This document shows positions 1-8,803 of a DNA stretch of 64,000 nucleotides, piece after piece. The position numbers and the translations under genes were made by a program. Every line of letters begins with the position of its first letter. Position 1 is the first letter of the stretch. The notes beneath the pieces were generated by a model, which searched no databases, was not told the origin of the DNA, and was given only the letters and a program-made list of their open reading frames with translations. Origin of the DNA: Chitinophaga niabensis. Lineage in GTDB: Bacteria; Bacteroidota; Bacteroidia; Chitinophagales; Chitinophagaceae. The stretch covers positions 85,290 through 149,289 of the forward strand of contig JAFIGY010000014.1 of NCBI GenBank assembly GCA_017849435.1, written 5' to 3'.

Positions 1-1362
1 AAATTTGCGTCCGGTCATAAATGGGGGTATTTTCCTTCTGCGTCCGTTGCGTGGAGATTTAGCAGTGAGGAGTTCATGAAACAACTTCCCTTCGTTTCAG
101 ATGCAAAACTCAGAATTGGTTATGGTGCTTCCGGTAACAACCGGGTAGGGGACTTTGCTTACATGGCGCAACTGCAGATGACCAATCAGAACTACTGGTA
201 CTCCGCTGGTAACAATCCCCCGGCCATGGGTTCTGTGATCACCGCTGCGGCTAACAGGAACCTGAAATGGGAAACCAATGAGCAGACCAATATCGGGTTG
301 GACCTGGCCTTTTTGCAAGACCGCCTCAGCCTCACCGTAGACGCTTACAAGCGTACCACCAAAGACCTTCTGTTGTTAGCCTCTCTGCCTTATATGCAGG
401 GGATTGAAAGCTCTCAGGGCTACAAGAATGTGGGCAAGCTGCAGAACCAGGGGCTGGAGTTTTCACTGAATGCGTTGATCGTGCAGGGGAAGGGAAGAGC
501 CTTTAACTGGAGCAGCAATTTCAACATCAGCTTCAATCAGAATAAGATATTATCACTCGCGGAAGGACAGGTATCTATCCTTTCCGGTTCCGGCACTTTC
601 TTCAATACCACCTACTCCGGCCTCTTCCCGTATATTTCCGTGGTGGGCCGCCCGCTGGGAGAAATGTACGGACTGGTGTTTGACGGAGTGTACCAGTTTG
701 CAGATTTCGATCTGCTGCCGAACGGTACCTATCTGCTCAAACCGAATATACCCACTAATGGTTCGGCCCGCGCCTCTATTCGTCCGGGTGATGTCAAATA
801 CAAAGATCTGAACGGAGATCTTCAGGTGAACAACCAGGATTACACGATCATCGGCAGTGGTCTTCCGAAACATACCGGCGGTTTTACCAATAACTTCAGC
901 TGGAAGAATTTCGATCTGAACGTATTACTGCAATGGTCTTATGGTAATGACATCATCAATGCCAACCGCTACATATTTGAAGGAGGCGTGGTCACGAATC
1001 CCAACCTGAACCAGTTTGCCAGCTACGCCAACCGCTGGACGCCCGATAATCCCAGCAATACTATGTTCCGTGCAGGCGGTATGGGGAATGCGGCGTATTC
1101 TTCACGCGTAGTGGAAGATGGTTCTTATCTGAAACTGAGAACAGTGTCTCTCGGTTACAATGTGCCTGCCCGCGCGCTGAAACAGATCAAGGTGAAGAGT
1201 ATCCGCGCATATGCTTCTGCACAGAACCTGTATACGTGGACGAAGTATTCCGGAAAAGATCCCGAAGTATCCGCCCGGAACACCAACCTCACACCGGGTT
1301 TCGACTATACGGCCTATCCACATTCCCTTTCCGTGGTACTGGGATTAAACGTAACATTCTGA
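1..1362 (+). CDS. SusC/RagA-family TonB-linked outer membrane protein, 3' part
   Basis: C-terminal portion of a TonB-dependent outer-membrane transporter of the SusC type, which imports oligosaccharides or other ligands captured by a partner SusD lipoprotein. The open frame runs in from the left edge: the bases before the ATG at 76 translate to KFASGHKWGYFPSASVAWRF, a typical SusC barrel strand, so that ATG is internal and the gene starts outside the window. Visible family marks are the repeated aromatic barrel strands, the block starting LRIGYGASGNN, and the C-terminal strand ending in a terminal aromatic residue (LNVTF), as expected for barrel insertion. The susD gene follows after 19 bp. 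The plug and TonB box are not in the window, so ligand and regulation class cannot be judged. Confidence 0.95.
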   Translation, partial: KFASGHKWGYFPSASVAWRFSSEEFMKQLPFVSDAKLRIGYGASGNNRVGDFAYMAQLQMTNQNYWYSAGNNPPAMGSVITAAANRNLKWETNEQTNIGLDLAFLQDRLSLTVDAYKRTTKDLLLLASLPYMQGIESSQGYKNVGKLQNQGLEFSLNALIVQGKGRAFNWSSNFNISFNQNKILSLAEGQVSILSGSGTFFNTTYSGLFPYISVVGRPLGEMYGLVFDGVYQFADFDLLPNGTYLLKPNIPTNGSARASIRPGDVKYKDLNGDLQVNNQDYTIIGSGLPKHTGGFTNNFSWKNFDLNVLLQWSYGNDIINANRYIFEGGVVTNPNLNQFASYANRWTPDNPSNTMFRAGGMGNAAYSSRVVEDGSYLKLRTVSLGYNVPARALKQIKVKSIRAYASAQNLYTWTKYSGKDPEVSARNTNLTPGFDYTAYPHSLSVVLGLNVTF

Positions 1363-1381
1363 TCAACGAAAATTCTGCAAC

Positions 1382-3412
1382 ATGAAACGTATTGGCATAT
1401 TTGCATGTGTGATGATAGCGGGACTTACTTCCTGCAAAAAATTCCTCGATACAAAACCTACCGATTTTTATACGCCTGAAACATACTATACTTCCGAAGG
1501 GCAGCTTCAGCAGGCGCTGAACGGCGCTTACAGTAACCTCATACGAAGTGAGCTGTACGGGCAGGTGATGGGATTCAACTTCACCACTACAACAGATGAG
1601 GTGATGTCTAACAGGGGAGCAGACGGCGACGCCCGCGGCCTCCGGTATAATTATGATGCGTCCCAGGCATATGTGGCCGGCATCTGGCGTTATTGCTACA
1701 TGGGCATCAATAACCTGAACTCATTGCTGGATAATATCGGCAAACCGGTGATGGATGAAGGCAGGAGAAGCATTATCAAAGGGCAGGCCTTGTTCCTGCG
1801 CGGTTATTATTACTTCCTGCTGGCCAGCAACTATGGAGATGTTCCCCTGATCCTGCACTCACCTGCCATCAGCGATGTGAACGTTCCCGCTGCCGCCCAG
1901 AAAGATGTGTATGTGCAGATAGAAAAAGATATGAAAGCGGCGGAAGGATTGCTGGCGAATTATACACTGGCCAAACTGGGGTATAACGACGTGGTTACCC
2001 TTACGGCTGTGCAGGCTGTGCTGGCCCGTGTGTATCTCTACTGGGCCGGTTATCCCCTGAATGATATAAGTAAGTATCAGGATGTATTGACATATACCAA
2101 TAAAGTAGTGAGCTCCGGTTTGCATGCGCTGAACCAGGATTATCGCCAGATCTTTATCAATCTTTGCAGGGATCAGTATGATGTGAAGGAGAATATCTGG
2201 GAACTAGGCTCTTACGGCGCCGCACCGGGCGTGGTGAATAAAACGGGCAATGATATCGGGAACTTTGTGGGGATCGCTTCCGGTTTAACGGCTGCGGATA
2301 CCAGCTCTTATACCGGCGCAGCCTGGGTATGGGTGACGAAGAAACTGTTTGATGCATACGACGTAGATCCCGCCAACACGGCCACACCGTTGAAATCATC
2401 GCTGGATGTGAGGAGGGACTGGAACTGCGCCAACTATGTGTATGGCGGCTCCCCGCGTGTGAAGCAGGCCCGCACAAATGTTTGGCAGATGTGTGCGGGT
2501 AAGTTCAGAAGGGAGTATTGTCCCGGGTACATGCGTAACATCAACGGTGCTCAGGGAACCTATAATATTAACTGGCCGGTGATCCGTTATGCGGATGTAT
2601 TGCTGATGCGTGCGGAAGCGGAGAACTTCCTGAACGGACCCGGTAATGCATATACGGATGTGAACCAGGTGCGGAAAAGAGGGTACGGCATTTTGTACGG
2701 GAACGTGGTGAAGTCTGTGACCATTACGAACCAGGGCTCCGGCTATACTACCGCACCGGTCATAACCATTAATGGAGGCGGAGGAAGCGGGGCCACAGCT
2801 ACCGCCATTCTCACTACCGGCAAAGTGACGGGTATTTACCTCAACACTCCCGGTGCATTAACAGCGGGCTCCTATTATGCTTCAGCGCCGGTTGTGGTGA
2901 TTGGTACGCCCTGGACCCCAGGCACCACTTACACTGCCAACGCGCAAGTGACCGTAGGCGGTAACCTGTACACCGTAACAACAGCCGGTACATCCACCAC
3001 AACGGCACCTTCGCAAACATCCGGTGCATCCAGCGCGGCCGTGACCGGCGCGGTGTTCACTTATGCGGGGGTAGCTGCCACCGCCACTGCGGCCATCACC
3101 AGCGGTACGGAAGCGGACCTTCCGGCGAATCTTAGCAAAGACGTCTTTCAGCTGGCGATCCGCGATGAAAGGATGCGTGAATTATGTTTTGAAGCCTTGC
3201 GAAAAGCAGACCTGATCCGCTGGGGTAATTTCTATCAGGATATGCAGACGTTTGCTGCATGGGCATCTGCAAACGGCGCTGCGAACACTTCCACCGGTAA
3301 TGCCAACGGATTGCAGGGGGTAATGAGCGCGCTGCCGCGGCATGTGTTTCTTCCTAAACCTACATATGAACTGAACCTGAATCACGCACTTGTACAAAAT
3401 CCCGGTTGGTAA
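1382..3412 (+). CDS. SusD/RagB-family nutrient-binding lipoprotein with a large internal insertion
   Basis: Surface lipoprotein partner of the SusC just upstream; SusD proteins cap the transporter and bind the ligand. A signal peptide with lipobox ends at Cys18 (GLTSCKK), followed by the usual FLDTKPTDFY start. SusD helical repeats are clear (KGQALFLRGYYYFLLASNYGDVPL; WPVIRYADVLLMRAEAEN; RDERMRELCFEALRKADLIRWG). At 676 aa it is longer than most SusD proteins. The excess is a Gly/Thr/Ala-rich beta-type insert at about residues 441-578, between VRKRGYG and LSKDVFQLAIRDERM, with motifs such as TNQGSGYTTAPVITI and TTYTANAQVTVGGNLYTV that resemble repeats of phage structural and surface proteins. 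The frame is intact through the insert. Confidence 0.95.
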   Translation: MKRIGIFACVMIAGLTSCKKFLDTKPTDFYTPETYYTSEGQLQQALNGAYSNLIRSELYGQVMGFNFTTTTDEVMSNRGADGDARGLRYNYDASQAYVAGIWRYCYMGINNLNSLLDNIGKPVMDEGRRSIIKGQALFLRGYYYFLLASNYGDVPLILHSPAISDVNVPAAAQKDVYVQIEKDMKAAEGLLANYTLAKLGYNDVVTLTAVQAVLARVYLYWAGYPLNDISKYQDVLTYTNKVVSSGLHALNQDYRQIFINLCRDQYDVKENIWELGSYGAAPGVVNKTGNDIGNFVGIASGLTAADTSSYTGAAWVWVTKKLFDAYDVDPANTATPLKSSLDVRRDWNCANYVYGGSPRVKQARTNVWQMCAGKFRREYCPGYMRNINGAQGTYNINWPVIRYADVLLMRAEAENFLNGPGNAYTDVNQVRKRGYGILYGNVVKSVTITNQGSGYTTAPVITINGGGGSGATATAILTTGKVTGIYLNTPGALTAGSYYASAPVVVIGTPWTPGTTYTANAQVTVGGNLYTVTTAGTSTTTAPSQTSGASSAAVTGAVFTYAGVAATATAAITSGTEADLPANLSKDVFQLAIRDERMRELCFEALRKADLIRWGNFYQDMQTFAAWASANGAANTSTGNANGLQGVMSALPRHVFLPKPTYELNLNHALVQNPGW

Positions 3413-3444
3413 GCGGGGATCCAATAAACATTCAATATTACCTT

Positions 3445-4365
3445 ATGAAACGATCACTTCTCATCATATCGGCTGTACTCGCGATCCTGATCTGCTCCTG
3501 CAATAAAAGGATGGATGTGGATGCGCCGTCTTTCTCCGTAAGTATTGATCCCGCACGCCGTGCTGTAGATACTTTTGTATACCGGCTCGGAGATACTACG
3601 CAGTTCTTATTTAGCGGAACGGCAGGCAATATCGCTTTTTACAGCGGTGAGCCCGGCAGGAAATATGAGAACAGGAACCGCGTTCTCAAACAGGGAGCCA
3701 CTACATTGTCATTCTCCTCGAAAGCGGAGTGGGGCACGCAAACGAATACCCTGCAATTGCTGGCCATCAGCAAGTTGAATGTACTGGATTCCACCGCTGT
3801 AGTGAATGCTGCCTGGAAAGATATCACCTCCAGGGCTGCATTGGCCAATAGCGCTACTGTAGTGAATTCTGGTGCCATCGATCTGTCTGACCTCGTATCC
3901 GGAGAGAAAGACTCCCTCTACCTCGCATTCAAATACACCGGCGTAACGGGCTCTACCCAACGCACCTGGACGATCACAAATTACGTGGTGAACAATGTGC
4001 TGCCGGACCTGTCCTACACCCTCAGCTCCCTCGCTACGGACGCCAGCTACTGGACCCGGTACGGGAACGTATGGTCCCCCGCCAGCGCCAGATGGACGGC
4101 CAGCGCCACTTCTCTGACGCTCACAGGCGGTACCGCCACAGCTCCGTCCAATACCAGCTGGATCATCAGCCGGCCGATCTATGTAGGACAGATATCTCCG
4201 GACGTAAGCATCGGGGTGAAGAGCATCACAGACCCTGACAAGGCAGGATATGCCTACAAGTATACCGCCCCCGGCATCTACAAAGCCACCTTCGTTGCCT
4301 TCAATCACACCGTGGCCGCGGAAAAATCCATTGTAAAGGAACTTATCATCAAAGTCATACCATAA
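3445..4365 (+). CDS. DUF5017-type lipoprotein of a SusC/SusD locus
   Basis: Predicted outer-surface lipoprotein of 306 aa. I start it at the ATG at 3445 because it gives a proper lipoprotein signal (MKRSLLIISA...LICSC); the frame also has an in-frame start at 3406 that overlaps the susD stop and adds 13 non-signal residues. The first half, with DTTQFLFSGTAGNIAFYSGEPGRKY, matches what I know of DUF5017, a family found beside SusC/SusD. The second half has alternating beta segments and may be a ligand-binding surface module. It lies between susD and the GH88 gene on the same strand with short gaps, so it is probably co-transcribed. The function is not known; surface glycan binding is inference from position. 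Confidence 0.8.
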   Translation: MKRSLLIISAVLAILICSCNKRMDVDAPSFSVSIDPARRAVDTFVYRLGDTTQFLFSGTAGNIAFYSGEPGRKYENRNRVLKQGATTLSFSSKAEWGTQTNTLQLLAISKLNVLDSTAVVNAAWKDITSRAALANSATVVNSGAIDLSDLVSGEKDSLYLAFKYTGVTGSTQRTWTITNYVVNNVLPDLSYTLSSLATDASYWTRYGNVWSPASARWTASATSLTLTGGTATAPSNTSWIISRPIYVGQISPDVSIGVKSITDPDKAGYAYKYTAPGIYKATFVAFNHTVAAEKSIVKELIIKVIP

Positions 4366-4373
4366 GCACAGAT

Positions 4374-5615
4374 ATGAAGCCATTATTTTTTAGCCTGTTG
4401 TTTGTCAGCCTGCTGGCTTTCAAAGAAGCCGGCACAGAACAGGATTTTGTCAGGGAGAATTTTTCTTATGCAAAGCAGCAGCTGGATCTGATGCTGAAGG
4501 ATGCGGAAAGCCAGAAAAAACTATCGTTCCCCCGCACCATCAACGCCGGCGGGAAAATGGTGAGCACCAATATGTACGACTGGACGCCGGGATTCTTCCC
4601 CGGCAGCCTCTGGTACCTGTACGAATACACGAAAGACAAAACATTATCGGCAGAAGCCACTGCCTGGACGGAAAAGCTGGAGCCGCTGAAAACCTTTACC
4701 GGTCACCATGACCTCGGATTTATGATGTATTGCAGCTACGGCAATGCCTACCGGCTCACAGGCAATCCCGCTTACAGGAACGTTCTGATACAGGCGGCAA
4801 GATCGCTTTCCACCCGTTTTTCACCGGTCACCGGCAGTATCAAATCCTGGAACGTGTTCAAATCGTGGCACGGGAATACAACCTACAATTACCCTGTGAT
4901 CGTAGATAATATGATGAACCTGGAGTTGCTGTTCTTCGCGTCCAAAGCCACAGGAGATACTTCCTTCCGGCATGTTGCCGTTACACATGCGCTCACTGCC
5001 ATGAAGAATCAGGTACGCCCGGATTACAGCACTTATCATGTTGTTTGCTATGATACCGCCACCGGGAAAGTAGTGGGTCGCGAAACTGCGCAGGGATACG
5101 CGGATAATTCCACCTGGGCAAGAGGACAGGCATGGGCCATTTATGGATTTACGATGGTGTATCGCGAAACCAAAGACCCGCGGTTCCTCAAAACCGCGAT
5201 GGGGTTGGCCGAATGGTATATCTATCACAAGAACCTCCCGGCTGATATGATCCCTTACTGGGATTTCAATGCTCTCGAACCCGGTTACACACCCGGTGAA
5301 CGCTCCAATGCGCTGAAAGTAAAAGATAAACCCCGGGATGCTTCCGCTGCGGCCATCACCGCTTCCGCACTGCTTGAGCTGAGCGGATATGCCGGCATAA
5401 AAGGAAATGCATACAAGCAGGCGGCTGAGAAGATGCTGCATTCGTTAGGGAGTGCGGCTTACAGGGCGCCCGTGGGCAGTAACGGGAATTTCCTGCTGAT
5501 GCACTGCGTGGGCAGCATACCGCACAACAGCGAGATCGATGTGCCATTGGTGTACGCGGATTATTATTACCTGGAGGCGTTGACGCGGTATAGGGACCTG
5601 CCGGGAAAGAAATGA
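4374..5615 (+). CDS. Glycoside hydrolase family 88, unsaturated glucuronyl hydrolase
   Basis: Removes the 4,5-unsaturated uronic acid left at the non-reducing end of oligosaccharides after polysaccharide lyase cleavage. The 413-aa length fits GH88 with a short signal peptide (MKPLFFSLLFVSLLAF). Family blocks are plain: YDWTPGFFPGSLWYLY, GHHDLGFMMYC with Asp113, VDNMMNLELLFF with Asp178 (the two acidic residues expected to be catalytic) and NSTWARGQAWAIYGF. It is the last gene of the SusC-SusD-DUF5017 set, starting 8 bp after the lipoprotein stop, so the locus probably handles a uronic-acid-containing glycan. No lyase is visible in the window; one may lie upstream. Its stop lies 7 bp from that of the convergent regulator gene. 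Confidence 0.93.
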   Translation: MKPLFFSLLFVSLLAFKEAGTEQDFVRENFSYAKQQLDLMLKDAESQKKLSFPRTINAGGKMVSTNMYDWTPGFFPGSLWYLYEYTKDKTLSAEATAWTEKLEPLKTFTGHHDLGFMMYCSYGNAYRLTGNPAYRNVLIQAARSLSTRFSPVTGSIKSWNVFKSWHGNTTYNYPVIVDNMMNLELLFFASKATGDTSFRHVAVTHALTAMKNQVRPDYSTYHVVCYDTATGKVVGRETAQGYADNSTWARGQAWAIYGFTMVYRETKDPRFLKTAMGLAEWYIYHKNLPADMIPYWDFNALEPGYTPGERSNALKVKDKPRDASAAAITASALLELSGYAGIKGNAYKQAAEKMLHSLGSAAYRAPVGSNGNFLLMHCVGSIPHNSEIDVPLVYADYYYLEALTRYRDLPGKK

Positions 5616-5622
5616 CGCTTGC

Positions 5623-6378
5623 TCAGGCCCCCAGCCACAACTTGAACGCCGGTACCTTCTCCCGGCTTACATAGATATCCTCGTCCCCACACCTCCTTAA
5701 CTGCACCTTCAGTTTCCCGTTGAAGTGGTTTTCGATCTTTTCGATACTGTCTGCGGAGGAAATGTATTGCCGGTTGAGGCGGAAGAAATGTGCCGGGTCG
5801 AGGAGTTTTTCCAGCTCATCGAGGGATTCGTCGGTGAGGTGTTCTTTTCCGTCTATCGTTTGTACGAATACCTGTTTGTCCTGCGCACGGAAAAACGTGA
5901 TGTCTTCCGTATGCAGACTTTCAAACCCGTCGTGCGTTTTCACCACCAGCCTTTTCTTCCAGGCTTTGGCAATAGGGATGTTATCCAGCAGGCGATTGAT
6001 CTTTTCCTGCAGCGATCCTGCTCCCGTGGTGCGCGTGAATTTTTCGAATGCCTGCCGGAGTTCGGTTTGGTCAATGGGCTTCAGCAGATAGTCGATGCTG
6101 TTCACTTTGAATGCCTGTAAGGCGTATTCATCGTAGGCGGTAGTGAAGATGACCGGCGCGTTAACGGAGGTTTGACGGAAGATGTCAAAGCTGATACCAT
6201 CTGCCAGTTGTATATCCATCAGTATGAGATCCGGGGAGGGATTGTTTTTCAGCCAGGTAACGGTGTCGGCTACACTTTCCAGCACCGCGAGGATGGTGCA
6301 GTCGGGTTGAATAGCCTGTATCAGCTGTGTGATCTGCCGGGCAGCGGCGGCCTCATCTTCTGCTATTAATATCTTCAT
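5623..6378 (-). CDS. LytTR-family response regulator
   Basis: DNA-binding response regulator of 251 aa. Receiver domain at residues 1-120 with acidic pair EDE near residue 8, phospho-acceptor Asp55 in LILMDIQLADG and the conserved Lys in YLLKPID. LytTR domain at about 150-251 (VVKTHDGFESLHTEDITFFRA ... NRQYISSADSIEKIENHFNGKLKVQL). I start at the ATG at 6378 (MKILIAEDEA), since the frame's upstream extension is not receiver-like. The start lies 26 bp inside the end of the kinase gene, which suggests translational coupling with its partner. Its targets cannot be read from the sequence. Confidence 0.93.
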   Translation of the reverse strand: MKILIAEDEAAAARQITQLIQAIQPDCTILAVLESVADTVTWLKNNPSPDLILMDIQLADGISFDIFRQTSVNAPVIFTTAYDEYALQAFKVNSIDYLLKPIDQTELRQAFEKFTRTTGAGSLQEKINRLLDNIPIAKAWKKRLVVKTHDGFESLHTEDITFFRAQDKQVFVQTIDGKEHLTDESLDELEKLLDPAHFFRLNRQYISSADSIEKIENHFNGKLKVQLRRCGDEDIYVSREKVPAFKLWLGA

Positions 6379-7390
6379 CGGATAACAAAGGAATTTTAAC
6401 AATGAATTGATCGGCCGTATCGGCTACCAGCACCGGTTTGCGGGTAATGTGCCGATAGCGTTGCTGCAGGTTGCCCAGCCCGATACCATTCGAACCGTCG
6501 ATCGCTTTTTTTACCTGCAGGTTATTGGCCACACATACGTAATGATCTTCTGTATAAACCTTGATGTGTAAAGGTCTTGCGGTGGATATTTCGTTGTGCT
6601 TGATCGCATTTTCCACGAGCATCAGCAGGCTGTGGGTCATGATCTGCCCCGTTTCCGTCACCTCTATCCTGTAATGCAGTTTACCGGCAAAACGTTGCTG
6701 GCACACCAGCAGGAAGGCGTCCGTGACCTGCAGTTCCTTTTGGATATCTACCGTGTGCTGATCCGCATACTGCAAGGCATACCGGAATACTCTTGACAAT
6801 TGTTGCACGAATGCTGCCGCTTTGTGCTGATCCTCATGAATGAGCGTGGTCAGCGTATTGAGCGCATTGAACAGAAAATGTGGGTTCACCTGATTCTTCA
6901 GGGTTTCGTATCGGCTGTCGCTAATGGCCTCTTGTAGTTCCTTCGCTTCGTCCACTCCTTTTTTCCATTGGTGGAGGAAATAACGCAGGGAAATGATCAG
7001 CGTGATGATCAGGGTGATAAGGATGGAAAAGGTGATGTTGATGATGTAATCTTCTTTCCGCACCTGTATATGGAAGAGCGGTGTAACGATGCGGATATAG
7101 GCATACATCAGTAATCCGCCGTACAGTGCAGAGAAAAGCAGGAAGAAGATAAAACTCCGGGTAGGATGGTTCTTCCAGTCGAAATACCTTTTCAGCAAGG
7201 CCTGCAGCGGCCACGTAAAGCTGAGCCACCCGAGTGTGGTGATCCCGAAGGAGAACAGCAGACTGGTTTTCCAGTTGCCGCTCCCGTTGAGGTATGCGTT
7301 CCCGTTCGCCATGAGATTGACGATCAGCACGATCCCGTATGCGAGGAGCAGGTGCCTGCCGTATCTGAGCAAAGTGGCTTTCCTGTTCAT
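6353..7390 (-). CDS. LytS/YehU-type sensor histidine kinase
   Basis: Membrane sensor kinase of 345 aa, partner of the overlapping LytTR regulator. Four hydrophobic segments (about residues 12-30, 43-62, 78-105 and 116-138) are followed by a coiled linker and the His_kinase block QVNPHFLFNALNTL with phospho-acceptor His171. An ATPase end follows, with LLMLVENAIKHNE (N box) and GIGLGNLQQRY (G box). The short architecture without a separate periplasmic domain is usual for this family. It starts 18 bp after the stop of the EreA/ChaN-like gene, so the three genes are likely one transcript. Confidence 0.93.
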   Translation of the reverse strand: MNRKATLLRYGRHLLLAYGIVLIVNLMANGNAYLNGSGNWKTSLLFSFGITTLGWLSFTWPLQALLKRYFDWKNHPTRSFIFFLLFSALYGGLLMYAYIRIVTPLFHIQVRKEDYIINITFSILITLIITLIISLRYFLHQWKKGVDEAKELQEAISDSRYETLKNQVNPHFLFNALNTLTTLIHEDQHKAAAFVQQLSRVFRYALQYADQHTVDIQKELQVTDAFLLVCQQRFAGKLHYRIEVTETGQIMTHSLLMLVENAIKHNEISTARPLHIKVYTEDHYVCVANNLQVKKAIDGSNGIGLGNLQQRYRHITRKPVLVADTADQFIVKIPLLSDEDINSRR

Positions 7391-7407
7391 TTGAACGAAT
7401 GTACTGG

Positions 7408-8658
7408 TTATTTTTCAAGAAAGGGTTCCGCCCATCCGGAATGACGGATGAGGATGAGGTATTGGAAATGCAGGGCAGCGGGGTCGTTCATGGTAACGCT
7501 GAAGCCGCGGGGCAAGGGGATTTCCGTATCCATAAAGCTGCTGTACCCTTTCACGAAAGGTCTGGCCTGCCGCATGTCAAACACGGTGATGCTGTTGGGT
7601 GATGTGATGGCTTTTAGCATTTGACTGCCTTTCACTTTCATGAGCATACCATCCTGACTGAAGATATCGGTTTGCAGGTATTGCCGGGTACCGGAGCGGT
7701 TGGGGATCATGCGCAATTTTTCTTTGGGGATGAAAGGGGGGAAAGGAATAGGGTTCATGGTGGCGTCCAGCATGAAGTCGCTTTCCGTGTAGACCAGGTT
7801 CATGGAAATGATATGATCCTTTAATGTGGGAATGGATTGTTGTAAGCGGCCGGCGAAAGCGTAGGTGTCGTTTACCCTGTCCTGAATAGTATGAAAGAAT
7901 CCGAGGAAGCCGTAGGCCTTGTGCTGATCCAGCCGGAAGTTGTGGTACAGCGTGATGAAGTTATCCGTGAGTTGCTGTTCCCGCCCGGTTTTCAGGAAGT
8001 GTGCCCGAAGATTTTGTGCGAGATAGCGGAGGGCAGGATAATCATCGCCCAGCCAGTGCTGTTGCCGGTCTATTGCGGCAAGGAGTTCGCCGGATACGGT
8101 TGTGGCTGCCGGCAATCGTTTTTCCCAGCCTTTATGCCGCTGAAGGAGGGTGTTGAAATATTGAAGGGCGAGCGGCAATTGCTGGATTTTATCGATGCCG
8201 AGAATCGTGATACGATCGGAAAGCGGGAGGGAAAGGTTCCATTGGCGGATGTTTTGGAGTTTGCGGTAGAGGGCTTTGTTGCCCCATTGCAAGCCGGCCC
8301 TGACCCAGTAGTTGAATACCGTGTCCAGAAGTTTTTCATCGCCGTTTTGCAGATACCGGTTAAAGCACCATGCCTGGGCGGCATCGATCTCCATCACGTA
8401 GTGCCGTACCCCGGCGCGGGCGTGAAGGTATTGCAGCATGAGGAAGTCCAGCGTATGCGCTTTTTCATAGCCATGCACTTCTCCCATCAGGAATAATTGT
8501 TGCCGGGGAAAGCTGGTGTCAAACGAGAAAGGAACGGAAGCCTGTTCCCGCACCGGCCAGCTGTGCTGTTGGAGGTATTGCTGCAAGGCGGTGGAATCCT
8601 GCCCCCACAGCCCCCTCCCGATCAGCAAACTTACTAACACAAGGTAGATCGTCTTCAT
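7408..8658 (-). CDS. Exported EreA/ChaN-superfamily-like protein
   Basis: Predicted secreted or periplasmic protein of 416 aa. I start at 8658 (MKTIYLVLVSLLIGRGLWGQ, a signal peptide). The longer frame to 8748 runs into the terminator of the upstream gene and adds residues with no signal, so it is rejected. The early block QQLFLMGEVHGYEKAHTL plus RHYVMEID resembles the GE-x-HG ... E motifs of the erythromycin esterase/ChaN/TraB superfamily; the rest is not diagnostic. It is the first gene of an apparent operon with the LytS/LytR pair 18 bp downstream. Substrate unknown; an esterase or heme-related role would be a guess from the superfamily. Confidence 0.6.
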   Translation of the reverse strand: MKTIYLVLVSLLIGRGLWGQDSTALQQYLQQHSWPVREQASVPFSFDTSFPRQQLFLMGEVHGYEKAHTLDFLMLQYLHARAGVRHYVMEIDAAQAWCFNRYLQNGDEKLLDTVFNYWVRAGLQWGNKALYRKLQNIRQWNLSLPLSDRITILGIDKIQQLPLALQYFNTLLQRHKGWEKRLPAATTVSGELLAAIDRQQHWLGDDYPALRYLAQNLRAHFLKTGREQQLTDNFITLYHNFRLDQHKAYGFLGFFHTIQDRVNDTYAFAGRLQQSIPTLKDHIISMNLVYTESDFMLDATMNPIPFPPFIPKEKLRMIPNRSGTRQYLQTDIFSQDGMLMKVKGSQMLKAITSPNSITVFDMRQARPFVKGYSSFMDTEIPLPRGFSVTMNDPAALHFQYLILIRHSGWAEPFLEK

Positions 8659-8746
8659 AAAAAGCATTTTTATAACGCTAAGTTGAAGTGTTTGCAGGAG
8701 CGTGGCAACGGTATGGCGACGAAGTGTAGAAAACCGGGCGTGAAGC

Positions 8747-8783
8747 ATAAAAAAAGGCCGCTTTCAGAGAAAGCGGCCTTTTG
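8747..8783 (-). terminator. Rho-independent terminator of the LamG lipoprotein gene
   Basis: An 11-bp perfect stem (8754-8764 with 8770-8780), GC-rich core GGCCGC, 5-nt loop. On the minus strand it is followed by a run of seven T. It ends the sigma-FecR-SusCD-LamG transcription unit. Confidence 0.9.
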
Positions 8784-8803
8784 TATTTCATGATATCTGA
8801 CTA

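Noticed and set aside
8659-8748. Upstream extension of the EreA/ChaN-like frame
   Set aside because: It runs into the terminator hairpin of the previous gene and precedes a good signal peptide at 8658.
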